Of a stretch of 64,000 nucleotides of DNA, positions 47,234-58,035 are shown one piece after another. This stretch comes from Silene latifolia (taxonomy: Eukaryota > Streptophyta > Magnoliopsida > Caryophyllales > Caryophyllaceae). Both the position numbers and the translations under genes were made by a program. The notes under the pieces were generated by a model. It was given only the letters and a program-made list of their open reading frames with translations. It was not told the origin of the DNA and ran no database searches. The stretch is from the NCBI RefSeq assembly GCF_048544455.1, contig NC_133529.1, positions 54,307,401-54,371,400 on the forward strand. The letters run 5' to 3'. Each line of letters starts with the position of its first letter. Within the stretch, counting starts at the first letter, position 1.

Positions 47234-48039
47234 TATATATATAAAAGAGGCTTTTTTCAGGCAATTCTAGAGACTCCAACTTTTTAAAATTACCTAACTA
47301 ATTTTTATTTAAGATAATATTATGTATAATTATCCCAATATTTATGCAAATTCTATCTACATACGGTTTTATTAATTTTAATTTTAAAATAATTTTATGT
47401 ATAATTAGTTATCCCCAATATTTGTGCACATTCTATCTAATAGAGTTTTATAAGTTATGTACCAGTGGACCAATTAATTAATGAATAAAACAAATTAAAT
47501 AAAAAGTTGTATTTTAAATTAATAAAAAATATGAATAATTAGCCCTCTAATATTTGAAACTATACCTAATATACAGTTCTACTAAACATTCACTCCTCCC
47601 CCGGGACATACAATTGGACTTCTACTAAACTTCTACCAACCCTGCAATACAACGCTATATATAGATATGTAGATTCATCTATCGTAATTCACACACTGAC
47701 CGCATACATATTTCTCCTTCTTCGTTTCTCTACAATGGCACATGATCATTGATTAATATGTTTTTATATGTTTATTAATATGTTTTTTATATAGATATAG
47801 ATATTACGTGACCACAAATATGATTCAACTACTATTTATTATGTAGGATAAGTTCTTATACACTGATCAACGAACTTACGGAGACATGAAAACGGGGAAA
47901 TCAAAGTTCGGGTTTTTAAGCTATGGGATGTTCTGAATTTTGCGGAAAAAACGGTCTTATGAGTTATGTGTATAGATATGGTTTTAATCTAGGAAGAGGT
48001 TAATCCGGGAAGAGTGTATGTATGATACCCGTCACTTAA

Positions 48040-48700
48040 CGAAGGAATGAGAACGAAAAGAACAACTAAGTATAGAGTAAAGAGCGGTGTATGAGAAAGT
48101 AGATGAAGCAGTTCTCAGTGTGGTCAAGAAACATTTCTATATAGCCACGGAGGAACTGGATAACCTTCTTATATATACACAACAGTTTTAGCAAGAATCA
48201 GAGCACCACGACTAAGCAGCTTGCCACGCTTTGCGACGCCGAGGTTATGGTAATCTTATACAGTCATGATATGCCCAACATACCACAAGCATGGTGTTCT
48301 GAATCCAATTATGCTACCGTCATCGAGAAGTACTATGGGAAGAAGAAGCGGAACAAGAAAGTTAAACCCGATTTCTATAAGATGGGTTGAAGGATTTGAA
48401 TGGTGTTTTGACGGCAAAAGTTGAATGTGTCAATAGAATTAATGGGATCAAGAAAGGTAATAATAATAATAGAGTTTAGTAGTTCGTATGAAACTCGGGA
48501 TTCTGGGTGCGGATTTGATGGTGGTTATATTGATTACAATGATGGATTGAATGTTGATGATTTGGCCATTTGGGCTATCAAGGGCTATTGCCTGGGATTT
48601 ATGAGTAATCCAGCAAGAGCGAGTTTCTTCATTATCAGAATTCTGTTCAAAATCCAACGGAACGACATACAATTAATATCATAAACGGGACTTAATTATT
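48040..48700 (+). pseudogene. Type I MADS-box transcription factor pseudogene
   Basis: In pieces across frames one reads TKYRVKSGV, YEKVDEAV, then TLCDAEVMVILYSHDMPNIP (48220-48290) and QAWCSESNYATVIEKYYGKKK. This is the DNA-binding MADS box of a type I (M-gamma-like) factor: KKVDEL.TLC...V.V.IYS followed by the P..W element. The tail KDLNGVLTAKVECVNRINGIK runs on to about 48700. A stretch of about 90 bases between DEAV and TLCDAE looks like an insertion or intron. Stops and shifts inactivate it. It probably was captured by the surrounding Helitron-like element. The subfamily is uncertain. Confidence 0.5.
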
Positions 48701-48724
48701 GCGAATATCGATCATTGATGTAAG

Positions 48725-50483
48725 TGATGTGACCATAATTGGCGCATATTTAGCCCCCGAATTACCATTGTTTCCATGCTTTTTAGTACCTATTTGGGTC
48801 ATTTCTTATCTTTAGTTCTTTGTTTTGCATATTCTTTGAGATTTTGATCCCTTGGTAGGAAAGGAGTAAGAATCTTGCATTTTCATGGCAAAACAAGGCT
48901 AAATTGATCGTATTCAATGACCAAGCATCAAGGAGAGACAAGACTAGAAGGCCTTTGTACATAGCATAGTAGAAGAGCATTGTTGAGGAAAGGATCCTTG
49001 AGTCCCCAAGGAAATCCCCAAGGAATTCATGAAGAAAAGGGAAGAAAAGAAGAAGAAAAGATGCTGACAGACAATCCGAACGGATTGTATACAATCCGTC
49101 CGTCCGCCCAAGCCCAATCCGAGCGTCCCTCAAAGGAATCCGCTCGGATTCCCCCTCGCCAATCCGAGCGTCTTGCCCAAGGATCCGCTCGGATTCCTCA
49201 GCCCAGATCCGGCCGTCCCGACTCCCATCCGCACGGATTTCAGTACAGCACGTTTTCATTCTTCAAGCCACGATAAGAGAAGCCCTTCTCTCAGAAAATA
49301 CCGGAGTCTCCTTGCTCAACTTAAAAAGTGTAATTACTAGTTTAGCCCTTAGTTAACCCTAATGCATCTTCCCTAATTTTCACTATAAATACCCCATTAG
49401 TCTAATTAGAGGAGCATGTTCTTCTTATCAATAATTAGTGTAGTTAATATCAATCAAATCTCTCTTTAATATTGTAATCAAATATTAATCAAGTTTTAAT
49501 CCAAGTTTTAGTTCTTTAATCTCTCTCTTGTTCTTACTTTATTTTGGGTAATTGAAGATTATTTGGGTTATTATTGGGAGATTGACAACCTCTCAATCTA
49601 GGATTCAAGTACTTCTATTATTCTTGCTTTATTATTGGAATCATTAGTAGGTATAATCTCTTAATCCCTTTTTAATTATTGCTAATTACTTTCATTTATT
49701 CATCATGTTTCATTATGTTAGTATGATTGACAACCTTTCTAGCATGATCAATATGATAATGAGTGAGTAGTCTCTTAGCTAGGGTTTAATGGGTGATTAG
49801 GGGAAACCAACATGGGGAATGATTCATGCTTAAATTAATATGCTTTCATATCTTATTTGCTTGCTTGTTTTGATCTTAATACATGCACATGTTATATTTG
49901 ATGAAATGCTAAGCCTATGAATCCTTGCATTTACTATCATCTTCTATCTTTTCAACTTGACTTGTAAGATATAACCCAACTCGAGTCTTGTTAGACCATG
50001 CATGTGTTGAGTAGGAAAGATTAAGTCGACTTGTAGGTGTTGTACAATCTAATCGATTCGGCTCCGGGACCCAAACTTTCCTAGGATTGTAAGATATAAC
50101 CCAACTCAATCCATCACAACAATAATTGCTTGCTTATAATTTGGAACATGTTTGTATGATCATATCCCATGAATCCCCTATGAACCCATGACACCCTAGT
50201 GCCTTTAATCAATTGTTTACACCCCTTATTTCATTCATCTTGCTAGTTTATTTTCATTGCTATTTTAGTTTAGTAACCTTCTACATCAACCCAATTTGTG
50301 ACACCCCTTAGACACTACTAGTTACAATAGAATTCTCATTTCAATACCCGTCCCTTGGGATCCGACCTTTACTTGCCTCTTTACTAATTGTAGAGTTGTT
50401 TGTGAAGTATAAATTGTGTTTTGTATCGACCATTGACCAACGACCACATATGCTTAATTGTGAACACGAAATGGACTCGATCA
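48725..50483 (+). repeat. Athila-like copy 2, 5' LTR
   Basis: It starts TGATGTGACCATAATTGG and ends CTCGATCA. It has a CpG-dyad array at 49075-49240 and a TATA box TATAAATA at 49384-49391, so the RNA start should lie near 49415. Open frames on either strand in the dyad array (Arg/Pro/Ser-rich) arise from the repeat. Confidence 0.92.
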
Positions 50484-50487
50484 AAAA

Positions 50488-50504
50488 TGGCGCCGTTGCC
50501 GGGG
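50488..50504 (+). other. Primer-binding site, tRNA-Asp type (copy 2)
   Basis: TGGCGCCGTTGCCGGGG lies four bases after the 5' LTR and is identical to the site in copy 1. Confidence 0.9.
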
Positions 50505-50596
50505 ACGGTGTTTAATTGATTTAAGATTTCTTTTATTGTTATTAGTTGTGTCTTTTTTCACCTTGGGGAAGTAAAACTCCTCAAGGTTTGTTCTAA

Positions 50597-53419
50597 TTGT
50601 TTTCGAGTTGTTTGATATTTTGCATGTCTAGAAGGTTACAAAGAGATTTGTTACCTTTTGACCGTGAAATCGAAAGAACCTTGACGAATAATAGGAGACT
50701 TGTTAGGAGGAATTTGGGAGGTGTTGGTGAAGTTGTTCAACCCACTAGTGAGTTTGTCAATCCTTTCGCAATAGAAGGAGAAGAGAACCCATTAAACAAT
50801 ACCACACAAAATCCACCTACAATGCCTAAATTCTCGTCACACTCTATACCCACCGAGGAGGATCTACCAAATGGTACTCCTACCCCACAACATCTTACCG
50901 GAAACTTTATTGCCAAGTCCGCCTTCATTCAACTAGTTGAGAGGAGCCTATTCGGGGGAATGCCTAGTGAGGACCCTCATTCTCATATGGAAACCTTTTG
51001 CGATTATTGTGAAGCTATCTCTCAAACGGGCGTGACTCAAGACCAAATAAGATGGGTCTTATTTCCTTTTTCGTTAATCGGCACCGCAAAGCAATGGTTG
51101 AAGGGCCTTGATAAGGCCACCCTTGGAATAGATTCTTGGAAAAAGCTAGCTCTAGCTTTCTACAAAAAATTCTACCCACCGAAAAAGACCAATATGCTAA
51201 GAGCTCAAATTACGGGTTTTAAGCAAAGGGATGAAGAATCTTTGTATGAAGCTTGGGAGCGGTTCAAAGGTATTTGTCGCTCATGTCCTCACCATGGACT
51301 TAGCGAATGGTTTTTAGTGCAACAATTTTGGAATGGTTTATATGAAGATTCTAGGAACATTCTCAATATGGGATCAAATGGAATGTTCACCGAAGTTGAT
51401 GACAATCAAACATGGAACAAGATTGAGGAAATGGCGGTCCATAATTCACAATATAGTAGGCCTCGCAAGGCTACTAGAGGAGGAAAGTATGAAGTGGACT
51501 CCGTCACTCAATTGGGTGCTCAACTTAGTGCTCACATTGACACAATCAACTTGAAGTTTGAACAAGCTATGGCTAGACTTGAGGAAAACTCAAAATCATC
51601 AAAGCATCATGTCAATGCCATGACGGCATCCTCATCAATCCCAAGTGGGATATGTGAGAATTGTGGAACCTTGGGTCATGACTCAAGTGAATGTAGGGGA
51701 ACAACCGAACAAGTTAATGCTTTCCAAGCTTACAAAAGTGGTACCCCTTATTCAAATTTTTACAATGAAAACACCAAGTTCCATCCAAATCTCTCATACA
51801 AAAGCCAAAATGTTCAAAACCCTCAAACAACATACACTCCACCACCCATGAGAAATCAAAATCAAAGACCCTTTTACAATCAAAACCAAGGCTACCAAAA
51901 TCAAAATCCATACAATCACCAAAATGATCAAGGTTTTGATGTCCAAAAAGCGGTCCTCCAAATGCAAAAGAATCAACAAGAATTTTTCACCCAAATGCAA
52001 AAAGATAGCCAAGCAAAAGACACCACCATCAACAACATTCTAGCTCACACCAAGATGTTGGAAACACAATTGACCCAACTAGCATCTTCAAGCTCACAAA
52101 GACAAAATGGGCAATTACCACCACAAAGTAATCCCCCTAGACATGAAACGGTTAGTGCCATTCACTTGAGAAGTGGTACAAGATATGAAGCACCGAAGAA
52201 GCAAGTTGAGGATGAAGTTGTGAAAGCTAGTGAAAAGGAAGAAATTGTGCAAGGCCCCAAAGAAGGGGAATCATCAAAGGAAGAAAGTTCAAAGAAAAAT
52301 GAAGACAAAGCCAAAGAAAAGGAGCCCATTGTGATTAGACTTCCTTTTCCAAGTCGTCAAGCCAAGCCCAAATTTGATGATCAACTTGGAAAGTTCATGG
52401 AAATTGTGAAGAACTTAGAAGTCTCAATTCCTTTCACGGAATTAATCAATCACGTTCCGGCCTATGCAAAGTACATGAAAGATATCCTCACAAAGAAGAA
52501 GTCGATCCGGAAACTTGAGACTATCGCCTTCACTAAGGTGAGTAGTGCAATACTTCAAGGGAGTTCACCTCCAAAGTTAAAGGATCCGGGAAGCTTCTCA
52601 ATACCGTGTACCATTGGCGACACAACGATCAACAAAGCTTTATGTGATCTAGGGGCTAGTGTGAGTGTCATGCCGTACTCGGTGAGTAAAAGGTTGGGAA
52701 TGGGAGAGCTTAAATGCACCAATATCACTCTTCAAATGGCCGATAGATCGACGAAGACACCATTAGGGATATGGGAAGATGTCCCCGTGCGAATTGGGAA
52801 GTTTTTCATCCCGGTGGACTTTGTCATTGTTGATATGGAGGAAGATTCCAACATTCCAATCATCTTAGGAAGACCTTTCCTACACACCGCGGGTGCGGTG
52901 ATTGATGTGAAACATGGAGAGCTCACTTTAGAAGTGGGAGATGAAAGCATAACTTTTAATCTTGACAAAACCATGAGAGCTCCTCGTTTGCATGAGCCAT
53001 GTTTCATGATTGATCATTATAGCCGGAAGGATGAAAGGAAGAAATCGGAACTCCAATGGAAGAAGAAAATTGAAGATGCTCCATTCAAAGAGCAAGTGAA
53101 TTGTGACAAGGAGAGCTTGCAAAGCTCATCAAAATCAACCAAGGAAGAAGATGATGGCCTCATTGGCCAAGAGAAGAAATTGGGAGAGTTGTCTCCATCT
53201 AAGCAAGAGATTTTCAATGATCAACTCAATGAAGTTTGTGGTCTTTGGGACGACGAATTTGAAGGGATATTTAATCCCTACATTGGGCATGCCATCGATC
53301 ATGATCAACAACAAGGGCCACGGTCTATTGAGGACCTCTACCATAACAATGAACAAGCTTTTGATTACTTCTTCAAGGTGTTGAGCAACATCAACAACAC
53401 CTTGAACATGCCCCCTTGA
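50597..53419 (+). CDS. Athila-like gag-protease polyprotein, intact
   Basis: The open frame has 940 codons. The first Met gives a hydrophobic MFSSCLIFC, but MSRRLQRDLLPFD (50624) is the start style of the family and the more likely one. Order: retrotrans_gag core around residues 145-250 (AKQWLKGLDKATLGIDSWKK, LSEWFLVQQFWNGL), zinc knuckle CENCGTLGHDSSEC at about 352-365 (CX2CX4HX4C), a Gln/Asn-rich stretch, then retropepsin with DLGAS at about 683-687 and IILGRPFLHTAGAVIDV about 80 residues on. Athila proteases use DLGAS rather than DTGAS. The frame ends with NNTLNMPP, with no fused reverse transcriptase. It would build and mature the particle. Codons are intact throughout, which supports recent activity. 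Confidence 0.92.
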   Translation: MFSSCLIFCMSRRLQRDLLPFDREIERTLTNNRRLVRRNLGGVGEVVQPTSEFVNPFAIEGEENPLNNTTQNPPTMPKFSSHSIPTEEDLPNGTPTPQHLTGNFIAKSAFIQLVERSLFGGMPSEDPHSHMETFCDYCEAISQTGVTQDQIRWVLFPFSLIGTAKQWLKGLDKATLGIDSWKKLALAFYKKFYPPKKTNMLRAQITGFKQRDEESLYEAWERFKGICRSCPHHGLSEWFLVQQFWNGLYEDSRNILNMGSNGMFTEVDDNQTWNKIEEMAVHNSQYSRPRKATRGGKYEVDSVTQLGAQLSAHIDTINLKFEQAMARLEENSKSSKHHVNAMTASSSIPSGICENCGTLGHDSSECRGTTEQVNAFQAYKSGTPYSNFYNENTKFHPNLSYKSQNVQNPQTTYTPPPMRNQNQRPFYNQNQGYQNQNPYNHQNDQGFDVQKAVLQMQKNQQEFFTQMQKDSQAKDTTINNILAHTKMLETQLTQLASSSSQRQNGQLPPQSNPPRHETVSAIHLRSGTRYEAPKKQVEDEVVKASEKEEIVQGPKEGESSKEESSKKNEDKAKEKEPIVIRLPFPSRQAKPKFDDQLGKFMEIVKNLEVSIPFTELINHVPAYAKYMKDILTKKKSIRKLETIAFTKVSSAILQGSSPPKLKDPGSFSIPCTIGDTTINKALCDLGASVSVMPYSVSKRLGMGELKCTNITLQMADRSTKTPLGIWEDVPVRIGKFFIPVDFVIVDMEEDSNIPIILGRPFLHTAGAVIDVKHGELTLEVGDESITFNLDKTMRAPRLHEPCFMIDHYSRKDERKKSELQWKKKIEDAPFKEQVNCDKESLQSSSKSTKEEDDGLIGQEKKLGELSPSKQEIFNDQLNEVCGLWDDEFEGIFNPYIGHAIDHDQQQGPRSIEDLYHNNEQAFDYFFKVLSNINNTLNMPP

Positions 53420-53739
53420 CATCTCATCAAGAATGAGAGTTTGGTGGAGTCCTCCCTAAACCACCACTTGTAAATATTTCTAACTCCCTAACTTACTTTT
53501 CAATTTTTGTATTGCATTTTTGTCATTTTTGGATTTTATTTACTTTGATCAAAATAATTGTCATGAAAAGAGAGAAGTGAGGGAGGGATTAACAATTTTA
53601 ATTGATGTGTAGTGCTTTACCTTAGTGTGGGGATGGAAATTGCCTAGGCTATTCATGCCTTAGTAGTGCCCCCACAATGAAGAACACAAGATTTGAAAGA
53701 AAGAAAGAAAGAATGATAAGGGAATGCGTTTGTGCACGG

Positions 53740-54140
53740 ATGGAACTGAATCCGTGTACACAAGGACCAATCCGAGCGGATTCCTGAGAATCCGCCCGTC
53801 TGAAGAAGATCCGAGCGTCCTGCTGAGAAGACGCCGTCCCGGGCCGAAATTTGAAATTGAAGAATTCTTGACTGTTGAAGAATCCGAGCGGATTACTGGA
53901 AAGACGCCCGTCTCACAGAATCCGTCCGTCTTTTGAAAAAGACGCCCGTCTCAAAGCTGAAGAAAAACAAAGAAAAATCTCTGGACTGAAATCCGTCCGT
54001 CCTGCACGAAATCCGCCCGTCCCATCACAGAAGAATCCGAGCGGATTCCCCAGAATCCGCCCGTCTCTAGGCGGGATTTTGAAAATTTTGAAGCTGTAGA
54101 ATCCGCACGGATTGCGCCCAATCCGCACGGATTGTCCCTG
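53740..54140. repeat. CpG-dyad array, internal, Athila-like copy 2
   Basis: About eighteen sites combine half-sites ATCCG and GACG (or complements) around a 2-base centre: ATCCGAGCGGAT, ATCCGCCCGTC, GACGCCCGTC, ATCCGTCCGTC, ATCCGCACGGAT. Spacing is about 15-30 bases. The array ends 20 bases before a TATA-like TTTAAATACCC (about 54160). The LTR has the same arrangement of array then TATA box. Confidence 0.88.
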
Positions 54141-54154
54141 CGTTTTGAAATTGC

Positions 54155-54468
54155 CGAGTTCTTTAAATACCCATCCCACCTTCATTCATTCATTCATTCA
54201 TTCATAAACACTACCCACAACATCAAAACCCTCATCCTCTCCATCTCAAAAACAAAAACCCTCAACAAAACTCACCAAAATCAAATCAAACCATCCTTCA
54301 AACAACAAATCAATCACTCCATCTTCAATAACAATCAAAACCAAGAACAAAATCTTCACCCTTTGAGTCAATTTTTGTTCTCATAAAGGCAAAGCCTTTC
54401 ACCTTCAAAATCGATTTGGCATTCTACAAATTGAAGATTTTTGACTCTTTACTTGGTTAGTTCATCAA
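54155..54468 (+). promoter_or_regulatory. Putative internal promoter and leader of the second ORF
   Basis: A TATA-like TTTAAATACCC at about 54160 is followed by an (ATTC)n run and about 250 bases of C/A/T-rich leader with few G, ending at ATG 54469. This is typical of plant 5' leaders. It would let the second ORF be made from its own RNA rather than by readthrough of the gag-protease frame. Inferred from composition and position. Confidence 0.5.
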
Positions 54469-56082
54469 ATGGCAAGAACAAAGGGAGCATCAAAGGCAAC
54501 AAAGGCACCAAAAGCAAAGGCTCTCTCTCAAAGGCAAAAAGCTCTACAAGCAAAGAAAGCTTTGGCAATGGTGGTATCAACACCAAACTTGGAAGTGCAA
54601 CAACAACAACAAATTCCTATGGAAGCATCACCTTCTACTCCGGTAATTAATCAACTCTTGCATTATCCGGAGGTAACTTTCATTTCCGATACCCATAGAA
54701 ATACATTTGTCAAGTTTGCTATGAAACAAATTCAATCCACCAAATTCATATGTAAAGATGCCTTAGAGAAATTGGGTGTTCTTGAACAAACAAAAGCCTT
54801 TTTCAATGCCATGGGTTTGAAGAAATTGTTTGAAATGAAGGAAGTAACATACCCCTCCCTTGTCTTGGAATTATTAAGTTCTTTAAAAGTGACAAAAGTT
54901 GAGAATAGGGAAAATATTGAGTTTCGTCTAGCTAACACTAGTAGACGCATTACCTTTCCGGAATTGGGTGAAATTTTGGGTCTTAGCGATGAACATAAAT
55001 TTTATAAGCAATATGGGAAGTATGACCCCGAGCCTCTTTGGGAGGCAATCTCCGGGAAGAAATTTGAAGATTTTCATTCTTGTCGTGCTCTTTTGGTCCA
55101 TCATCCGGGCATAAGAATATGGCACAAAGTTGTGGGAAATACCATAATTGCTAGGAAAGACACCAATCATTTCACGGGACTCGATTTTATTCTCCTTGAA
55201 TCAACTTTGAATATTGGAAGAATTCATACCAAGCCTTACAATTCTTTGAGGCTATTGGTTGATAGATGGCTCCATGTAGATAGTGGGAAGAAGGGTCAAA
55301 CCGTTATTGTTAATGGCGGCCTTGTCACGGTCCTAGCCAAGCACTTTGATCCTAATTTCAATAAGGATAGCAAGTACAAGGCTAAGGATGGTGGCCATCT
55401 TATTGATATGTCCATTTTGATTAACAAGTTTAAGTGGGTTGCTCACAATCCCCTTGATACCAAGTATGGGTGGCTTACTAGTGAGGCTCGATCATTCACT
55501 TTACCCGCAAAGATTTGCCGTCTTAGTGTCCACCGGACCAACTATTTACTTCCCCTATCCGAAGAAGCCGAGTACATCATTCAACAACAAAAGGGTGATC
55601 ATGAAACTCCCTCCTCTTCCATTGTCATACCACCTTACCCCTATGAATATGAAGAGTTCAAACCGCAAGGAGTTGAAATTGGGAAAGACTATGTCACTCT
55701 TCTTATGCAAGCCATGCACAAGCAAGCTTATGAAGATCGGAAGAATGCTTATTTGGCTCAATATCCTCCCCTCCTACATCTAGCTAGGCAAGGACTCCTT
55801 GATCCATCTTGTCCTTTGCCTAGTTGGGCGGATAGAGAAGCCTTATTTCCGGGTGCATCTAGGGACGTGGTGGAAGACAATGAGGTTGTTGGAAATGGTG
55901 AAGAAATTGATGATAATATTGAGGAAGAAGCAAGTGGAGATGAAGAAAGGGATGGTGAAGATGGTGAAGATAATGATGAGCAAGATGATGGAGAAAGTGA
56001 TGAAGAAAGTGCCAAGGAAAGTGGCAATGTGACCGCTTCTCATGAGGGAAGTGGTGATGATAATAGCATGATGGAAGACTAG
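54469..56082 (+). CDS. ATHILA-type second ORF, intact, function unknown
   Basis: The protein has 537 residues. It has a basic N-terminus (MARTKGASKATKAPKAKAL), a folded core of about 400 residues (LEKLGVLEQTKAFFNAMGL, ITFPELGEILGLSDEHKFY, PGIRIWHKVVGNTIIARK, LVDRWLHVDSGKKG, PPLLHLARQGLLDPSCPLP) and a strongly acidic C-terminal tail of about 75 residues. It matches the ATHILA ORF-1 family (PF03078), whose function is unknown. No signal peptide or membrane segment is seen, so an envelope role is unlikely. The basic start and acidic tail suggest a nucleic-acid or chromatin partner. Conservation of the frame in an element that lost its polymerase genes suggests it matters for the element. Confidence 0.85.
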   Translation: MARTKGASKATKAPKAKALSQRQKALQAKKALAMVVSTPNLEVQQQQQIPMEASPSTPVINQLLHYPEVTFISDTHRNTFVKFAMKQIQSTKFICKDALEKLGVLEQTKAFFNAMGLKKLFEMKEVTYPSLVLELLSSLKVTKVENRENIEFRLANTSRRITFPELGEILGLSDEHKFYKQYGKYDPEPLWEAISGKKFEDFHSCRALLVHHPGIRIWHKVVGNTIIARKDTNHFTGLDFILLESTLNIGRIHTKPYNSLRLLVDRWLHVDSGKKGQTVIVNGGLVTVLAKHFDPNFNKDSKYKAKDGGHLIDMSILINKFKWVAHNPLDTKYGWLTSEARSFTLPAKICRLSVHRTNYLLPLSEEAEYIIQQQKGDHETPSSSIVIPPYPYEYEEFKPQGVEIGKDYVTLLMQAMHKQAYEDRKNAYLAQYPPLLHLARQGLLDPSCPLPSWADREALFPGASRDVVEDNEVVGNGEEIDDNIEEEASGDEERDGEDGEDNDEQDDGESDEESAKESGNVTASHEGSGDDNSMMED

Positions 56083-58035
56083 CCTTGGAGACTCCTACAC
56101 TCCCATGGTTTGTCTATATCTCTTTGTATTTTATTTCATTTTGATCATTGATGGTTTAGTCCTAGCAACATCAAAGGACTCACACCTCGGTTCCATTGAG
56201 GTGTTCTTACTTTATTGTTCCCATTTTTGAAAATCCAAAATGACAATCTAGTTTCATGCATAGCATAGTGTGTGCATGAACTATACCCATGCTTTGACAT
56301 TAGCAATAGTGTCTTATTTGGTTTGGGGAAGTTAATGCATACACAACGGGAGGTAATCTAAATTATCCTCTCCGTCATAACAAAAACCATGCATCATGTA
56401 GTATAGCTTAGTGTAGAATTGCATTTAGTATAGAAATCATGCATCATTTTTGCATAATTTCCATAATTTTGGCCATTGAGGACAATGCCCATATTAGTGT
56501 GGGGATGGGAATTCTAACACTTGACTTTTATTCAAAAACCATAAAAATTGAAAAATTTCAAAAAAATCATAAAAATTTGAAAAATTGAAAAACCAAAAAC
56601 AAGTTCATTTCCTTTGTATATATTGTCTTGTATATATTGTGTTTGTTTTATCCTTGTTCACTTTGATTGACTACGCCACATCCGAGACATGAGGATATTG
56701 AAGACCGCATGGTATGATCTTTCCAATCTCCTTTTTCCTCTTTATGTTAATGACTATATGGCTTTATTTTGATTGATGCGGTACAACAATGTGAACTTAG
56801 GATTGCATTTAGTTTATATGTCATATTAGTTGGTTGAATCATTTGCATTAGGATGTTTATATGTTAGTTGCATCATAGCATGTAGTTGCATGTTAGAAAA
56901 TTTTGCGAAACCATCTACTTGGGAAGCTTGACAAGTGTATATAGGCCCTAGTAGATGCTTTTTATTCTTAAGACTTTGCTTGTTAGAATGCTTGTAAAAC
57001 ACCCTAGGATGTGTCATGCTAGTATCCTTTGACCCATGGTTTAAAGCCTAGTCAAAAGTACCTTGTGGTGTGATAACTCCTTGGCTATCGTTTATTCCAA
57101 GGTGACCCTTGAAACCATGCATACTTCTATCATTCATCCATGTTCTACCACATTTTTGTCATCAAAGGGAATGGGCACAAAACAAAAAGAAATCAATTTG
57201 AGTTCAATGAAATGAAAAATGAAAGAAAGTTTGCAAAAATGCATCAAATGAAAAGAGGAGCAAAATAGACTCCTAAAGCTTCAAATACAAGGCACCCTCG
57301 TTACTAATTGGGGTGACTTTGAAAATGTTCAAAAAGAAATTCAAAAAGTTGTCAAGTATTGAAATGCCAAAAATCAAAAGAAATGGCAAAGAAAGTGTTC
57401 TCAAATGTCAAATGCCAATGAAATTGGGGGGGAAACAAAAATAAAAGCAAACTCCCAAAGTGAAACTCAAATATCTATCGATCCCTTTATCCATCATATC
57501 CATTTTTGTGCATGGTAGAGAGGGGACGACCCTTCTTCTTGTCTAGGCAAGAGGGGGAATTCCGCGATCCTCCAGTGTTTCTAACACCATAGGGAGTCTA
57601 CTCTTGACAAAAGCATTTAACGATTGAGGACAAAGGTACCCTAGCTTGACACCTTTTGGAGGTGATTTATTGGTATCCTTCTAGGCTTAGTAGTTTGAAC
57701 AAATTACATCTATGAAGGATTGTGTACCCTTGAATTGCTTCCCTTGTAGATAATTTCCGCCACTTAGATGAGGAAAGTGGCTATTCTTTTTGTAGATGCA
57801 TCCATTATGTGATTTTTGTGTGCTTAATGTTTGGATGTGTCGCCATTTTGGCAAGACCCACCTTGCCTTGCAAGAAGGCATCCTACCTCATGGTTGTCTT
57901 GTTGTGAGTTGAAGGGGCGGAGTGAGACCCGCTAATTGTCTCATATCGGCTATTATTATTAGGTTAGGTTAGTATTCGTCCTAGTCTTTGTCACCTCTTT
58001 ACTCGGGACGAGCAAAGGTTCGGTTTGGGGATATT
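56083..58035 (+). other. Athila-like copy 2, long 3' untranslated region and polypurine tract
   Basis: About 1.95 kb with no gene, homologous to 17352-19410 of copy 1. The polypurine tract GGTTTGGGGATATT abuts the 3' LTR (58022-58035). In autonomous Athila elements the polymerase would come before the second ORF, and nothing of it remains here or upstream. Confidence 0.8.

Noticed and set aside
48783..49276. Overlapping Arg/Ser/Pro-rich frames on both strands of the copy 2 LTR
   Set aside because: Both strands are open because of the symmetrical dyads; no protein-like pattern.
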